64,000 nucleotides of DNA from W1P20-047 sp045118335 (GTDB lineage Bacteria; Actinomycetota; Coriobacteriia; Coriobacteriales; Eggerthellaceae): assembly GCA_045118335.1 (NCBI GenBank), contig JBGUXY010000038.1, positions 12,497-76,496 of the forward strand, written 5' to 3'. The position numbers and the translations under genes are program-made. Positions within the stretch are counted from its first letter, which is position 1; every line of letters starts with the position of its first letter. Positions 35,868-44,295 of the stretch are shown piece after piece. Under the pieces are notes generated by a model. That model was given only the letters and a program-made list of their open reading frames with translations. It was not told the origin of the DNA and did no database searches.

Positions 35868-36440
35868 TTACACCCTTCCCGACTGCTTACCAAGCTTTCG
35901 CAATGCCCAGCGGGCCTTCGGCTTGAAAACCTCTTCGTAAGTGCCGACCATGTTCCTGTACACGAGGGGGGCTATTGCCGATGCCTTGGCCTCATCTTCG
36001 TCGTAAACGAGCCGCTCGAGCAAGCCCATGTCTATCACCGCAAGCATTTCGGGACTGAGCAAATCTATCTGGTCCTGCTTTCGCCACGAATAGAGCTTCA
36101 TCACGGCAAGGTCTTCGGTACTGGGACGGTAGAAATCCACAGCCGAAACGTCGAGGGGAATCCGAACGAGCCGGCTTTCGAAACCGCGCGGGATGCGGTC
36201 TGCGTAGATGCCCACTTGGAAGTCGAGCTGGCGATGGCGGGCGATAATTCCCAAAAGGGCGCCGTCGGCCCTCAAGACATCCACATCCGTCACGTTCCTG
36301 CTGGTGAGGTTGGAAAGCACAAACGCCGCACCGCCGGCTAGCACCATGGAATATCGACTTCCCACACCCAGTTCGAGGATGGCCTCCTCATCGATCTCCT
36401 TCAGTATTCTCCTTAATTCGCCCGAAGTCAAACCCGCCAC
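35868..36440 (-). CDS. DUF6036-like nucleotidyltransferase
   Basis: A 190-residue protein with the minimal nucleotidyltransferase layout: LAGGAAFVLSNLTSRNVTDVDVL (GG and DxD metal motif), LVRIPLDVSAVDFYRPSTEDLAVMKLYSWRKQDQIDL. This is the arrangement of DUF6036/AbiEii-like proteins, some of which are toxins that modify tRNA. The start is GTG with GGGAGGG five bases before it. A 9-base perfect inverted repeat sits at 36455-36484, immediately upstream. Together with the next gene it resembles a toxin-antitoxin module; toxicity is not shown by sequence. Confidence 0.7.
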   Translation of the reverse strand: MAGLTSGELRRILKEIDEEAILELGVGSRYSMVLAGGAAFVLSNLTSRNVTDVDVLRADGALLGIIARHRQLDFQVGIYADRIPRGFESRLVRIPLDVSAVDFYRPSTEDLAVMKLYSWRKQDQIDLLSPEMLAVIDMGLLERLVYDEDEAKASAIAPLVYRNMVGTYEEVFKPKARWALRKLGKQSGRV

Positions 36441-36454
36441 AAATACCCTCCCGA

Positions 36455-36484
36455 ATACTATTATTGCATATTAATTAATAGTAT
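36455..36484. promoter_or_regulatory. Inverted repeat upstream of the nucleotidyltransferase operon
   Basis: ATACTATTA at 36455-36463 and TAATAGTAT at 36476-36484 form perfect 9-base arms around 12 AT-rich bases, starting 15 bases ahead of the GTG start. Position and symmetry fit an autoregulatory operator overlapping the promoter. Confidence 0.65.
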
Positions 36485-36595
36485 CATAAACAAAGAAAGA
36501 ATCAAGATTATTGCAGGTAGAAACAGCTTTTTGGGAATGGCGATATGGACATCATGCCGTGATGCTGCGGGGTCGGGCCAAACGGCTCATCCGAA

Positions 36596-36739
36596 GGTGC
36601 CGCGGGGTGCCAGGGGGGTGCCAGAGGGGACACTCCAAACGTCTCATTGTCTGGTTTGCAAAACATGAATGAACCAGCGTTCTAACAATGAGACGTTTGG
36701 AGTGTCCCCTCTGGCACCCCCCTGGCACCCCGCGGCACC
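36596..36739. repeat. Long perfect hairpin element, copy 1
   Basis: Arms 36596-36650 and 36685-36739 are perfect 55-base inverted repeats around a 34-base loop. The outer arms hold GGTGCCAGG-type units, the inner arms GGGGACACTCCAAACGTCTCA. Loop and inner arms are homologous to the element at 52477-52679 read in the opposite direction. It lies between the NTase operon and the murT 3' end and could act as a transcription terminator. The rest of 36485-36798 holds no gene. Confidence 0.9.
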
Positions 36740-36798
36740 GCTACGCACGCACTCCATGCGGTTGCAGTTATGGTTCATTGTGTCAGAAAACGCGCAAC

Positions 36799-38172
36799 CT
36801 ACGCTTCGTCGGACCAGTAGTCGATGGGTTCGTAGTTCTTCACCAGCTCCAGGCGCAACGCTTCGATGGTAGAGCAGTTGGCTATCACGGTTACGGGCTC
36901 ATCCATGGCAGCGATGTCGCGTACCAGGGCAGCGTAGTCGGTCTGGGTGCGCATGCGCGACGGGTCGGCACCGGCTTTCAGCAAGCGGGCTTCCATATCC
37001 GCGTGACGCGGGCCTCCCACGACGATCTTCGTTTCGGGCGTGACGAGCTTTTCCCAGCGCACGCCCTGAATCCATTCGGTGCTCAGGCCGTCCATGATCT
37101 CGCTGCCAAGCATGCACACCAAATTGCGTGGAGGTTCGGGCTCGGACACGAGCATGTTCAGCAGCTGGTTGCAGCCGGCGGTGTTCTTCATCAGCAGCAA
37201 GCGCGTCTGCGTGCCGTCCACGTCGAAGACCTCGAAGCGGTGCGCCGCATGGGTGAAACTACCTAGCGCCTCGACGATGTCCTTTTCGGGAACGCCGAGC
37301 ATGGCCAAACCCGCAAACGCAGCCGCAGCATTGTAGATGTCGTAACCCGCACGCACGTTCACCGGCACCTCGAGTTCGTAATCGCCTACGCGCAGTTCGA
37401 TCACGCAGCTGCGATCGCGCTTGTCGCGAACGCCAGTCACGGCAACATCGGCGCGGTGATGCGCAAACCCGCATTTCGGACATGTGAAATTACCCAGATG
37501 CGCAAACGTGCGATGCGAAAACCGAAGCGGCTCCCCGCACTTGATGCATTCGACCCGCTCATCGAAATCGGCCACGCCCTCATCGTAAGGGTCGCACTCC
37601 ATGCCGTACCACACCACCTCGTTCGGTACCGCATCGGCGATGGATGCGGTTACCTGGCAGTCGGCGTCGAGCACCAACATGGTGTCAGGCGAGGTCTTGA
37701 TGGCTTCGATGATGTAGTCGCGAGCCGTCGTCCATGTGGGATAGCGATCAACCTGATCTCGATAGAGATTCGTGACCACCAGCACTTGCGGAAGCATTGC
37801 CGGCAGCATGATCTTGGTGGCACCCTCGTCGCTTTCGATTACCGCCCAGTCGCTGCGGCGCTGGCCTCCCAGCGTGCTGTCCAGGCACAGCGTAGTGGCG
37901 ATTCCCTGCTCCAAGTTCGTGCTGGACGGGTCGTAGGCCGCACGCCCATAGGCGTTGATGATAGCCTGCTGGATCATGTGCGTAGTCGTGGTCTTGCCAT
38001 TCGTGCCCGTGATGACGATGGTGTTGTGACCTTCGCTGAGCTTTCGGATGATATTCGGGTCAATGGCAAACGCCAATTTACCTGGCATCGCACGAGCCGT
38101 GCGCCCCATGGCGCGCATCACCTTGTACGTAGCCTTGCATACGGCAATAGCAGCGGTACCCCTTATGGACAT
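36799..38172 (-). CDS. murT: Lipid II isoglutaminyl synthase subunit MurT (Mur ligase family)
   Basis: A 457-residue Mur-ligase-like protein with C-terminal DUF1727 domain. ATP-binding VITGTNGKTTTTHMI is near residues 53-67. The metal-site region AVIESDEGA follows. A zinc ribbon of the MurT type is present (CIKCGEPL ... CPKCGF, near 220-245). In other Gram-positive bacteria MurT activates D-Glu of lipid II and the glutaminase GatD supplies ammonia (family knowledge). GatD is normally encoded next to MurT, but no gatD is found here; the neighbours are the NTase operon downstream and an AsnB-like gene upstream on the same strand. Confidence 0.93.
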   Translation of the reverse strand: MSIRGTAAIAVCKATYKVMRAMGRTARAMPGKLAFAIDPNIIRKLSEGHNTIVITGTNGKTTTTHMIQQAIINAYGRAAYDPSSTNLEQGIATTLCLDSTLGGQRRSDWAVIESDEGATKIMLPAMLPQVLVVTNLYRDQVDRYPTWTTARDYIIEAIKTSPDTMLVLDADCQVTASIADAVPNEVVWYGMECDPYDEGVADFDERVECIKCGEPLRFSHRTFAHLGNFTCPKCGFAHHRADVAVTGVRDKRDRSCVIELRVGDYELEVPVNVRAGYDIYNAAAAFAGLAMLGVPEKDIVEALGSFTHAAHRFEVFDVDGTQTRLLLMKNTAGCNQLLNMLVSEPEPPRNLVCMLGSEIMDGLSTEWIQGVRWEKLVTPETKIVVGGPRHADMEARLLKAGADPSRMRTQTDYAALVRDIAAMDEPVTVIANCSTIEALRLELVKNYEPIDYWSDEA

Positions 38173-38335
38173 GGCATTCTCCTCTGACTTTCAGCGATTC
38201 TTCACCTAAATCGCTGCAGCAGTTCCTTCGATAGCGGTCAGTATAGTGCAACGCTTGCAGGTTTTCCCCATCGGCACATGTCTTCACCGTTAAGGATGAG
38301 CAGACACACCACCTCAAGCGTTTCTGCAAAATGAC

Positions 38336-39922
38336 TTAGCAACCCTCACCACCGAAGAACAGCTCGTACCAGCGAATGAACAGGTAGATGGCCCACACAT
38401 GGCGCCACAGCAGCGCTTGATGGCGCGGGAACCAGATGGGGTGTTTCACGCGGGGCACATCTCCCAAGAACTCATCGAGCAGCGCCCCGATTTCGTCTAC
38501 GTTGAAGAACTCGGCCGCTACCGGGCTCTCAAACGCGCGTCGGATGTCCGCATTCACGCTGGAATCGCGCAACCATCCGCTTACCGGCACCGGGAAGCCC
38601 AGCTTGCGACGGTATGCAACTTCATGAGGCAGCACGCGGGATGCAGCCGCACGCAACGCCAGCTTGTTGCCTTCCTTCGTGTTCTTGTAACGCGACGGCA
38701 TATGTCGGGCAATCTCGAACATGCGCAGGTCGCAGTAGGGCATGCGGATGTCCAACCCCGTGCCACGTGCAATCTTCGTGGAGTTGAACAGAATGGAAGC
38801 CTCGAAATAGGTACGCAAGTCGATGAAGAGCATCCATGCCAGCGGGTCTAAGCCTTCCGACCCCCTGCCGCGCTCGCGCATGAACTTGCGAGCCGAACGC
38901 TGCCGGTAGAACTGCTTCAGATAGCGGCGCTGCTCGGCGTCGTTCATGATGTAGGTGGTCCCCATGTACGTGGGATCCAAGCTCATCTTCTTGCGTTTCG
39001 CGGTCTTGTACACGCCATAGCCCGCGAAGAACTCGTCGGCACCTTCGCCTGAAAAACACAGCGTGCTCTTCTGCGCCAGCTTCTTGGCGGCAACGTAAAG
39101 CGAAAGCCCGGCAACGTCTGCCGATGGCTGTTCGTAGGCGAGCAGAAACTCGTCCACGCAGGCGAAGAAATCCGCCGCCGTGACTTCGATGCCCTCGAAG
39201 TCACGCCCCAGATACTGCGCAGTTGCGCGCGCCTCTTGTTCCTCGCTTGCCTTCTGGTCGGCATATGCCACGCAGTATCCACACTTCGCGCGGCTCTTTG
39301 CCAGCATGTAGCTGGAATCCACACCGCCGGAAAGGAAGCTGTCTGGCTGATCGTCGGGATCGCACATATCACGCAAGCTCGCCTCCATGGCGGCCTCGAT
39401 GTCATCGGCCCACTGCTCCAAGGTCTTGCTCTCGTCGGGTTCGAACGTAAGCTCCCAATAGCGCCCAAGCTGCAAGCCCGCTTCACCGAAGCGCAGCCAT
39501 CCGCCTGGTTCTAGCTTGTACACGCCCTCGAACAGCGTCTCCTCACCTGGTACATACGTAAAGCCGAGATAGAATTGCACCAGCTCGCGGTTCAGCTTGC
39601 GCTCGAAACCAGGCTGATCGAACAGGTCCTTAATCTGTGTAGCGCAAAGCAGCTGGCCACAGACGGTCTGATAGTAGAACAGCAATTCAGCGCCCAGCTT
39701 GTCGCGCGTTGCGAAAAGCTCTTGCGTCTCATCGTCGAACAGCACGATGGCGAACTGACCGTTGAGATGGTTGCCCATGTCATCGCCCCACGCACTCCAT
39801 GCCGCAACGACAAGCTTTTCCTCGCGTTCGCGACGCGTGCAGCCAGCAATATCCACGCCCAGCTCTTCCGCCAGCTCCTTGTGATTGCGGATCAACCCTT
39901 CGTATGCCTTGAGTTCGACCAT
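38336..39922 (-). CDS. Asparagine synthetase-like amidoligase lacking the glutaminase Cys
   Basis: A 528-residue protein. Residues about 1-170 resemble the glutaminase domain of AsnB (GQFAIVLFDDETQELFATRDKLGAELLFYY), but the N-terminus starts MVELKAYEGLIRNHKEL, so the Cys2 nucleophile and the following strand are missing. The synthetase domain is intact with the PP-loop SGGVDSSYMLAKS, CFSGEGADEFFAGYGVYK and a C-terminal helical part. ATG 39922 has AGAGGAAG upstream; the frame continues to 40081 but shows no MCG start there. It probably makes an amide or similar bond from free ammonia or a substrate amine. Its place next to murT suggests a cell-wall amidation role (inference). Confidence 0.85.
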   Translation of the reverse strand: MVELKAYEGLIRNHKELAEELGVDIAGCTRREREEKLVVAAWSAWGDDMGNHLNGQFAIVLFDDETQELFATRDKLGAELLFYYQTVCGQLLCATQIKDLFDQPGFERKLNRELVQFYLGFTYVPGEETLFEGVYKLEPGGWLRFGEAGLQLGRYWELTFEPDESKTLEQWADDIEAAMEASLRDMCDPDDQPDSFLSGGVDSSYMLAKSRAKCGYCVAYADQKASEEQEARATAQYLGRDFEGIEVTAADFFACVDEFLLAYEQPSADVAGLSLYVAAKKLAQKSTLCFSGEGADEFFAGYGVYKTAKRKKMSLDPTYMGTTYIMNDAEQRRYLKQFYRQRSARKFMRERGRGSEGLDPLAWMLFIDLRTYFEASILFNSTKIARGTGLDIRMPYCDLRMFEIARHMPSRYKNTKEGNKLALRAAASRVLPHEVAYRRKLGFPVPVSGWLRDSSVNADIRRAFESPVAAEFFNVDEIGALLDEFLGDVPRVKHPIWFPRHQALLWRHVWAIYLFIRWYELFFGGEGC

Positions 39923-40155
39923 GATGCACTTCCTCTTGCCGTCTATAGTTGGACTTCGGCTGTAGACTCTTGCCGTAGGTCCGCCTGCTGCCCTCATGGG
40001 CAGTCGTTTTACCATTTCGTTTCCGCAACGGCCTGCTAAGCCATGCGGCGTTTTCACGATTTGACAGTATATCTCCCCCATGTTCCATCCGTATATCCAT
40101 CAACCGCATCTGCACAAGTTGAAACATCGGCGAAACAGCTCAGACGAGGGCAAAC

Positions 40156-40309
40156 ACGGTACAACGGAACGGTTTACGATGCCGGCGCGCCATCACGGCA
40201 CACCGGAACGGTTTACGATGCCGGCGCGCCATGATGGCAAAACAGAACGGCTGACATGCCAGCGCGCCATGACGGCACACCGAGATGGTTCACTTTGGCA
40301 GCGCGCCAT
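40156..40309. repeat. 39-bp tandem repeat, four degenerate units
   Basis: Units begin near 40166, 40205, 40244 and 40283 and end in GCGCGCCAT. The first two are nearly identical (GGAACGGTTTACGATGCC), the last two degenerate. The period is 39 bases, with one base lost in unit 3. Confidence 0.85.
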
Positions 40310-40496
40310 AACAACACTAGCACCTCATAATTGAATCTGCGAATTCACTTGACGGTTTAAACCGAAACCCACCGATGAGCCCATCCGCTAGACAGGCCTT
40401 CGAAAGCATGAGGAACATACTTCATTTTCGGAGAAGCCGGCGAAGACGACCTGCTATCGCATATCGGAAAAGATACGGACACGATATGAAGTCAAA

Positions 40497-40562
40497 GACC
40501 CACATATCGGCTTTTCGTGACCCACAAATCGGAAATTCTTGACCCGCATATCGGTTTTTCAT
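40497..40562. repeat. 22-bp tandem repeat, three units
   Basis: GACCC(A/G)CA(T/A)ATCGG plus an AT-rich tail starts at 40497, 40519 and 40541. A degenerate fourth ATATCGG lies at 40461. Purpose unknown. Confidence 0.75.
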
Positions 40563-40867
40563 GTCGAAAACGGCATTTTACCTGCACGAGTGTCTGGAAA
40601 GCGCGATTCTCCCTCTCTGCAACATGCATTTATGCATTCTAGTGCATGTCAGAACCGATGACGTCCCGCGCAGCCGCAAGACGCAATTCTGAAATCATAG
40701 CGCAGAGGTTTGTGACACGCCCACCGAAAGCATCGAACGACTTCGCGCTTACCACGCTCGTCTCGGCAGAATCGAGAACAATACTGCAACAGCTTGCGAA
40801 CCGAATCGAATTGGTCGCGGCAAGGCACTACAATTATCCTATCAACACCGCCCAACCAAGGAAAACG

Positions 40868-41458
40868 ATGGACATCTCGCCTGACATGCTTCAACTGTTG
40901 ATAGCGCTTGCTGCAGGAATTGCACTTTCGGCATCGTGCGGGTTTCGCGTGTTCATCCCACCGCTCATCATGAGCGTGGCGTCGATGACAGGCCTCGTCG
41001 ACCTCGATGGCAGCGTCGCATGGATGGGTACCGGAGAAACCACGTTGGCCCTGGCCATCGCCGCAGTTCTAGAGGTGGGAGCCTACTACATACCCGCACT
41101 CGATAACCTGCTCGATACGATTTCGGCGCCTGCATCGGCCATCGCAGGCACACTGCTGACGGCAGCACTCCTGGGCGGCGACATATCGCCCGGCATGCGC
41201 TGGATACTTGCAGTTGTCGCAGGTGGCGGAACCGCGTTTACCGTGAGCTCCGGAACAGCCGCAGCACGTGGCGCATCCACGGTCGCCACTGCAGGATGCG
41301 CCAACCATCTGCTGGCCACAGGCGAGCTCTTCATGTCGACGTTGCTCAGCGTCATCTCGCTGCTGCTGCCGATTCTGGGCCTCTTTATCGCAGTGGCACT
41401 TGTGATCGTTGCATTCCACCTGATAGGCCGCATGCGGAAACGGTTGTCCAGCAGTTAG
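40868..41458 (+). CDS. DUF4126 membrane protein
   Basis: A 196-residue membrane protein with about five helices. It begins MDISPDMLQLLIALAAGIALSASCGFRVFIPPLIMS, and contains LEVGAYYIPALDNLLDTISAPASAIAGTLLTAA and a Gly-rich SSGTAAARGASTVATAG helix. This is the pattern of DUF4126, a family of unknown function. ATG 40868 has AAGGA five bases upstream; the frame runs upstream to 40646, but that part is not hydrophobic and has no ribosome site. Confidence 0.85.
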   Translation: MDISPDMLQLLIALAAGIALSASCGFRVFIPPLIMSVASMTGLVDLDGSVAWMGTGETTLALAIAAVLEVGAYYIPALDNLLDTISAPASAIAGTLLTAALLGGDISPGMRWILAVVAGGGTAFTVSSGTAAARGASTVATAGCANHLLATGELFMSTLLSVISLLLPILGLFIAVALVIVAFHLIGRMRKRLSSS

Positions 41459-41608
41459 CAAGCTGCAAGCGACCTTGGGAGACTGAATCGATGACTCCTG
41501 CATGCGCACATGGCCCAACGATGCTGACCAAGTCAATAGCGCACACGAATCGAAAGGGCGTTTTCATAATGAGTCAGCAGCTACGGGCAAATGACTCAGA
41601 TGCGAACC

Positions 41609-41696
41609 AATAGTGTACACGAATCAAAAGCGCATCTACGTAATGTCTGTTCGCAGCTAATTATTCTCAATCAGGAATCTATTCTTGTACACTAAT
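41609..41696. repeat. Inverted-repeat element with TAGTGTACA ends, copy 1
   Basis: AATAGTGTACACGAAT at 41609-41624 and its inverted partner at 41681-41696 match at 14 of 16 positions around 56 bases. A similar element is at 63707-63781. A related half-site lies near 41540. It sits between the DUF4126 gene and the NUDIX gene, downstream of both. Confidence 0.65.
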
Positions 41697-41735
41697 CTAA
41701 ATGCCACGAGAAGCGCTGTCCATCATGACGCTGCC

Positions 41736-42254
41736 TTACAGCACGCCTTCGCCTTCCAGAGCCTGGCGCAGGCGGTTGAAGTGCAGGAACACGCCTTGCT
41801 CTGCCAGCTCGCAAATATCATCCCAGGTGGCGAAGCGACAGGCGATAGCTTCGCAATCCTGCAGGATCACATCGTGCTCGGTAACGTCCAGGTGGAAGTG
41901 GTAGATGTCCACAATGTAGTTGTCCCCGCGATCCAAATCTACGTTGCTGTAAGCGTAAACGGGCTCGAGCGACTCGCCCGAGACATCGAGGCCCACCTCT
42001 TCACTCACTTCGCGCAGCACGGCCTGCGCCGAAGTCTCGCCAGAAAGAACGCCACCACCAGTAACCTCCCACCAGCCGGCCGCCCAATGCTTGTCCATCG
42101 AGCGCTGCGTGATTAGGTAGCGACCCTGCAGGTCCTGCACGATAGCGAGCACGTAGAGCATGTACTCGCCCTCATGCATGAACGCGCCATCGCGTGGCAC
42201 GGTCTTACCCGTGCGGTTGCGTTCTTCGTCATAGATGTCGATGAGCTCTTCCAT
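41736..42254 (-). CDS. NUDIX hydrolase
   Basis: A 172-residue protein with a complete NUDIX box: GGGVLSGETSAQAVLREVSEEVGL, containing the RExxEExG catalytic helix. The N-terminus MEELIDIYDEERNRTGKTVPRDGA resembles the IPP-isomerase-like NUDIX subgroup of Firmicutes and actinobacteria. It hydrolyses a nucleoside diphosphate linked to another group; the substrate cannot be told. It stands alone on its strand, with repeat regions on both sides. Confidence 0.92.
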   Translation of the reverse strand: MEELIDIYDEERNRTGKTVPRDGAFMHEGEYMLYVLAIVQDLQGRYLITQRSMDKHWAAGWWEVTGGGVLSGETSAQAVLREVSEEVGLDVSGESLEPVYAYSNVDLDRGDNYIVDIYHFHLDVTEHDVILQDCEAIACRFATWDDICELAEQGVFLHFNRLRQALEGEGVL

Positions 42255-42385
42255 ACCCTATCGCCCTTCCATCGGTGTGCCTTAGCCATCTTATCGCATT
42301 CTGCGAAGAATCGTCGGAAAGCACAGAGCGAGTCGGCGCGTAGAGCAACCAGAACCAACATGGAACCCAGCTCGGCAAGTCACCG

Positions 42386-42559
42386 CTGAGTCACCAGCTA
42401 CTGGCACTCGGCCCATCGCCGTGAGTCACCAACTGCGGACACCCGACTCAGTCGTCGCCGATGAACCATCAGCTACGGGCACCTGAATCATCGGGGACCA
42501 GGCCGCAGAATGAGTCACCGGCTACTGACACCCGACTCATCGGGGACCAGGCCGCAGAA
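42386..42559. repeat. Degenerate tandem repeats of 35-50 bp
   Basis: Units of the type GAGTCACC-x-GCTAC-x-G-x-CACCCGACTCATCG start near 42388, 42423, 42462 and 42512. A 23-base block, TCATCGGGGACCAGGCCGCA plus GAA, is repeated exactly at 42488-42510 and 42537-42559. A similar motif occurs at 41569-41600. The region between the NUDIX gene and 42386 shows nothing else. Confidence 0.7.
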
Positions 42560-42567
42560 CAGTAAAA

Positions 42568-42597
42568 CGCTGGGGCAGCATTGTCGCTGCCCCAGCG
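42568..42597 (-). terminator. Terminator of the molybdenum reductase operon
   Basis: Perfect 12-base arms (CGCTGGGGCAGC / GCTGCCCCAGCG) around 6 bases, followed on the minus strand by TTTTACTG. It lies 30 bases after the last gene of the operon. Confidence 0.9.
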
Positions 42598-42626
42598 TAT
42601 TGCAATTACGCTGAATCGCAAGCTTA

Positions 42627-43334
42627 TCAGGCTGTTTCGCCCTTTTCCACGATCTGGGCGGCTCCCTCTTTGCGATCGCTGATGGCGCGGGCTACACGCA
42701 GCACGAAGTACGCGATGAAGATGACCGAATACATGGCCACGGATACACGCGCGGCGATGCCACCACGCAATGCGCTGGGAAGCAGCAGGAACAGCAGGTG
42801 TATGTACGTGAGCGCGAAGAACGGGTACGCCCACCACTGAACCTTCTTCCACATCTCACGTGGCATGCGCTTTTTCACGAATTGGAACGATGTCACACCT
42901 AAGACTATGAGCAGTATGAACAAGATTATGGCCACGATGATGCCCAACAAGACGTTCCAGTCCAGGGCGACGCCGCTGAAAATGGGCTTCAAATAGTTCT
43001 GCAAGTATTTGACCACATGACCCACCGTGAAGATCCAGGCGATGATGGAAAGCTCGGCGCGAATGGGTCGCAACCACTTGCTCACCACAGAATCGCGCGG
43101 AAACACGCCTATGTACATAACCACGATGAACAGGGCCAAAGGAACCAAGCACTTTTGAATGGACCAGAAGAATGCATGATTGACAGCGCGTGATGCGCCC
43201 AATGCAGGCAACGCGAAATACACGATCACCAAGGCGACAGACAGTGCATAAAACACCATCGGGGCTTTCATGATGGGCGTTCGCAGCAAGCAGGCGATTA
43301 CGATAGTGACAAGCAGGACAAGTGCGGAAGTCAT
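42627..43334 (-). CDS. Ferric-reductase-like / cytochrome-b-type membrane subunit
   Basis: A 235-residue membrane protein with six or seven helices. Histidines in helices (IIAWIFTVGHVVKYLQNY, FFALTYIHLLFLLLPS) could bind heme b, as in the ferric reductase/YedZ-like domain. It is last in the operon, 15 bases after the TorD-like gene. It probably passes electrons from quinol to the Fe-S subunit, in place of the NrfD/DmsC anchor commonly found in such operons. The C-terminal tail is hydrophilic. Confidence 0.75.
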   Translation of the reverse strand: MTSALVLLVTIVIACLLRTPIMKAPMVFYALSVALVIVYFALPALGASRAVNHAFFWSIQKCLVPLALFIVVMYIGVFPRDSVVSKWLRPIRAELSIIAWIFTVGHVVKYLQNYLKPIFSGVALDWNVLLGIIVAIILFILLIVLGVTSFQFVKKRMPREMWKKVQWWAYPFFALTYIHLLFLLLPSALRGGIAARVSVAMYSVIFIAYFVLRVARAISDRKEGAAQIVEKGETA

Positions 43335-43349
43335 GATGTCTCCTTTTGC

Positions 43350-44066
43350 CTAACGGGCAGTTTCCAACTCATCGGCGATATCGGCTAGAAGCTGCTCGTC
43401 GAAGCTGAAGAATCCCTTGGAAATGCTGACGATGCCACGGTAGAACCTGGTCTTGATGATCTTCAAGGCAAGGTCTGCCATCGTGTCATACCAGGAAAGA
43501 ATGTGCTGTTGCAAAAATTCGCCAGCAGTGGCGATCTGGTAGAGCGCCTCGTCGATATCCCCTGCCTGCAACGCCTCGATGGCACGCTGCGAGAGGATGC
43601 CCTCGAACGTGCACAAAAACGACAGGTGATCGTGCGGGTAATCGTACCCTTCGCCCCGCTGTACGTGCTGCTGCTTGAAGAAGTGATACACCTCGTGGTA
43701 GGAATCCTGGAACATCAGACCCTCCGCGCTGGTGTGCACGCTTTCGTACGGCGCAGCATAGCGGCCCTTCCATGATGCCACGGAGCCAAACGACTTCGTG
43801 TAATCTACTGCCAGCTCCTGCCGCGTGCCGGTGTTTCGCTTGCGCAGGTAGCGACGTATGTCGTTGATACCACTCGCGAAATCTTCGTTCACGTCCTCGT
43901 ACACAGAGAAATCGGTATTCGCGAAGCTTTCCACTTGCTCTGCCGTGAGTGGCTTGAAATACACGCTGGCAAGCAGGTCATAGAACGCTGCGCGCCCTTC
44001 CAGGGCTGCGATGATATCATCGAAGCGCCCGGCCTCTTGGTTTTCCAAATCTGTAATCTCTGTCAT
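43350..44066 (-). CDS. TorD/DmsD-family molybdoenzyme chaperone
   Basis: A 238-residue helical chaperone. RAAFYDLLASVYFKPLTAEQVESF at the N-terminus, PYESVHTSAEGLMFQDSYHEVYHFF and the PHDHLSFLCTFEGIL motif (the ExPxDH-type signature of TorD proteins) are present. Such chaperones bind the Tat signal of the catalytic subunit and help cofactor loading. It follows the Fe-S subunit gene after 229 bases that hold three strong hairpins, and precedes the membrane subunit. Confidence 0.92.
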   Translation of the reverse strand: MTEITDLENQEAGRFDDIIAALEGRAAFYDLLASVYFKPLTAEQVESFANTDFSVYEDVNEDFASGINDIRRYLRKRNTGTRQELAVDYTKSFGSVASWKGRYAAPYESVHTSAEGLMFQDSYHEVYHFFKQQHVQRGEGYDYPHDHLSFLCTFEGILSQRAIEALQAGDIDEALYQIATAGEFLQQHILSWYDTMADLALKIIKTRFYRGIVSISKGFFSFDEQLLADIADELETAR

Positions 44067-44086
44067 GTCCTCTCCCTTTTCGCTTT

Positions 44087-44276
44087 GATATGCGAAGGCG
44101 CAGGGTTGCTGTGCAACATAAAGGCAACCGTGCGCCTTCGCATATCAGAACCCTGGCAGGCGGCTTGGGGAGGGAAGATGCCGCCTGCCAAGATCTGAGT
44201 TATTGCGGGGCCGAAGCGCCCGCAGATATAAGCCTGGCTTTCAGCCACGCGATGCGGGCTGGTGCGCCCGCATCGC
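44087..44276. repeat. Three consecutive perfect hairpins between the Fe-S subunit and chaperone genes
   Basis: Hairpin A: 16-base arms 44087-44102 / 44131-44146 (GATATGCGAAGGCGCA), with an inner GGTTGC/GCAACC stem. Hairpin B: 11-base arms 44154-44164 / 44180-44190 (TGGCAGGCGGC). Hairpin C: 11-base arms 44249-44259 / 44266-44276 (GCGATGCGGGC) with a 6-base loop. None is followed by a T-run on the minus strand, so they more likely stabilise or process the mRNA than terminate it. Confidence 0.85.
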
Positions 44277-44295
44277 GCATGAGCGTTCTATGACG

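Larger units (their letters stand above)
39923..40867. other. Intergenic region with two tandem-repeat arrays
   Basis: No gene is supported in 945 bases. It contains a 39-base array (40156-40309) and a 22-base array (40497-40562). The frame 40080-40334 simply translates the 39-base array, and the upstream part of frame 40646-41458 is an extension of the DUF4126 gene without a ribosome site. Confidence 0.65.

Noticed and set aside
40080..40334. 84-codon frame across the 39-bp repeats
   Set aside because: It only translates the tandem array (39 is a multiple of three, so the frame stays open); no ribosome site.
40156..40562. CRISPR array
   Set aside because: Repeat units are contiguous with no unique spacers, few in number, and no cas genes are nearby.
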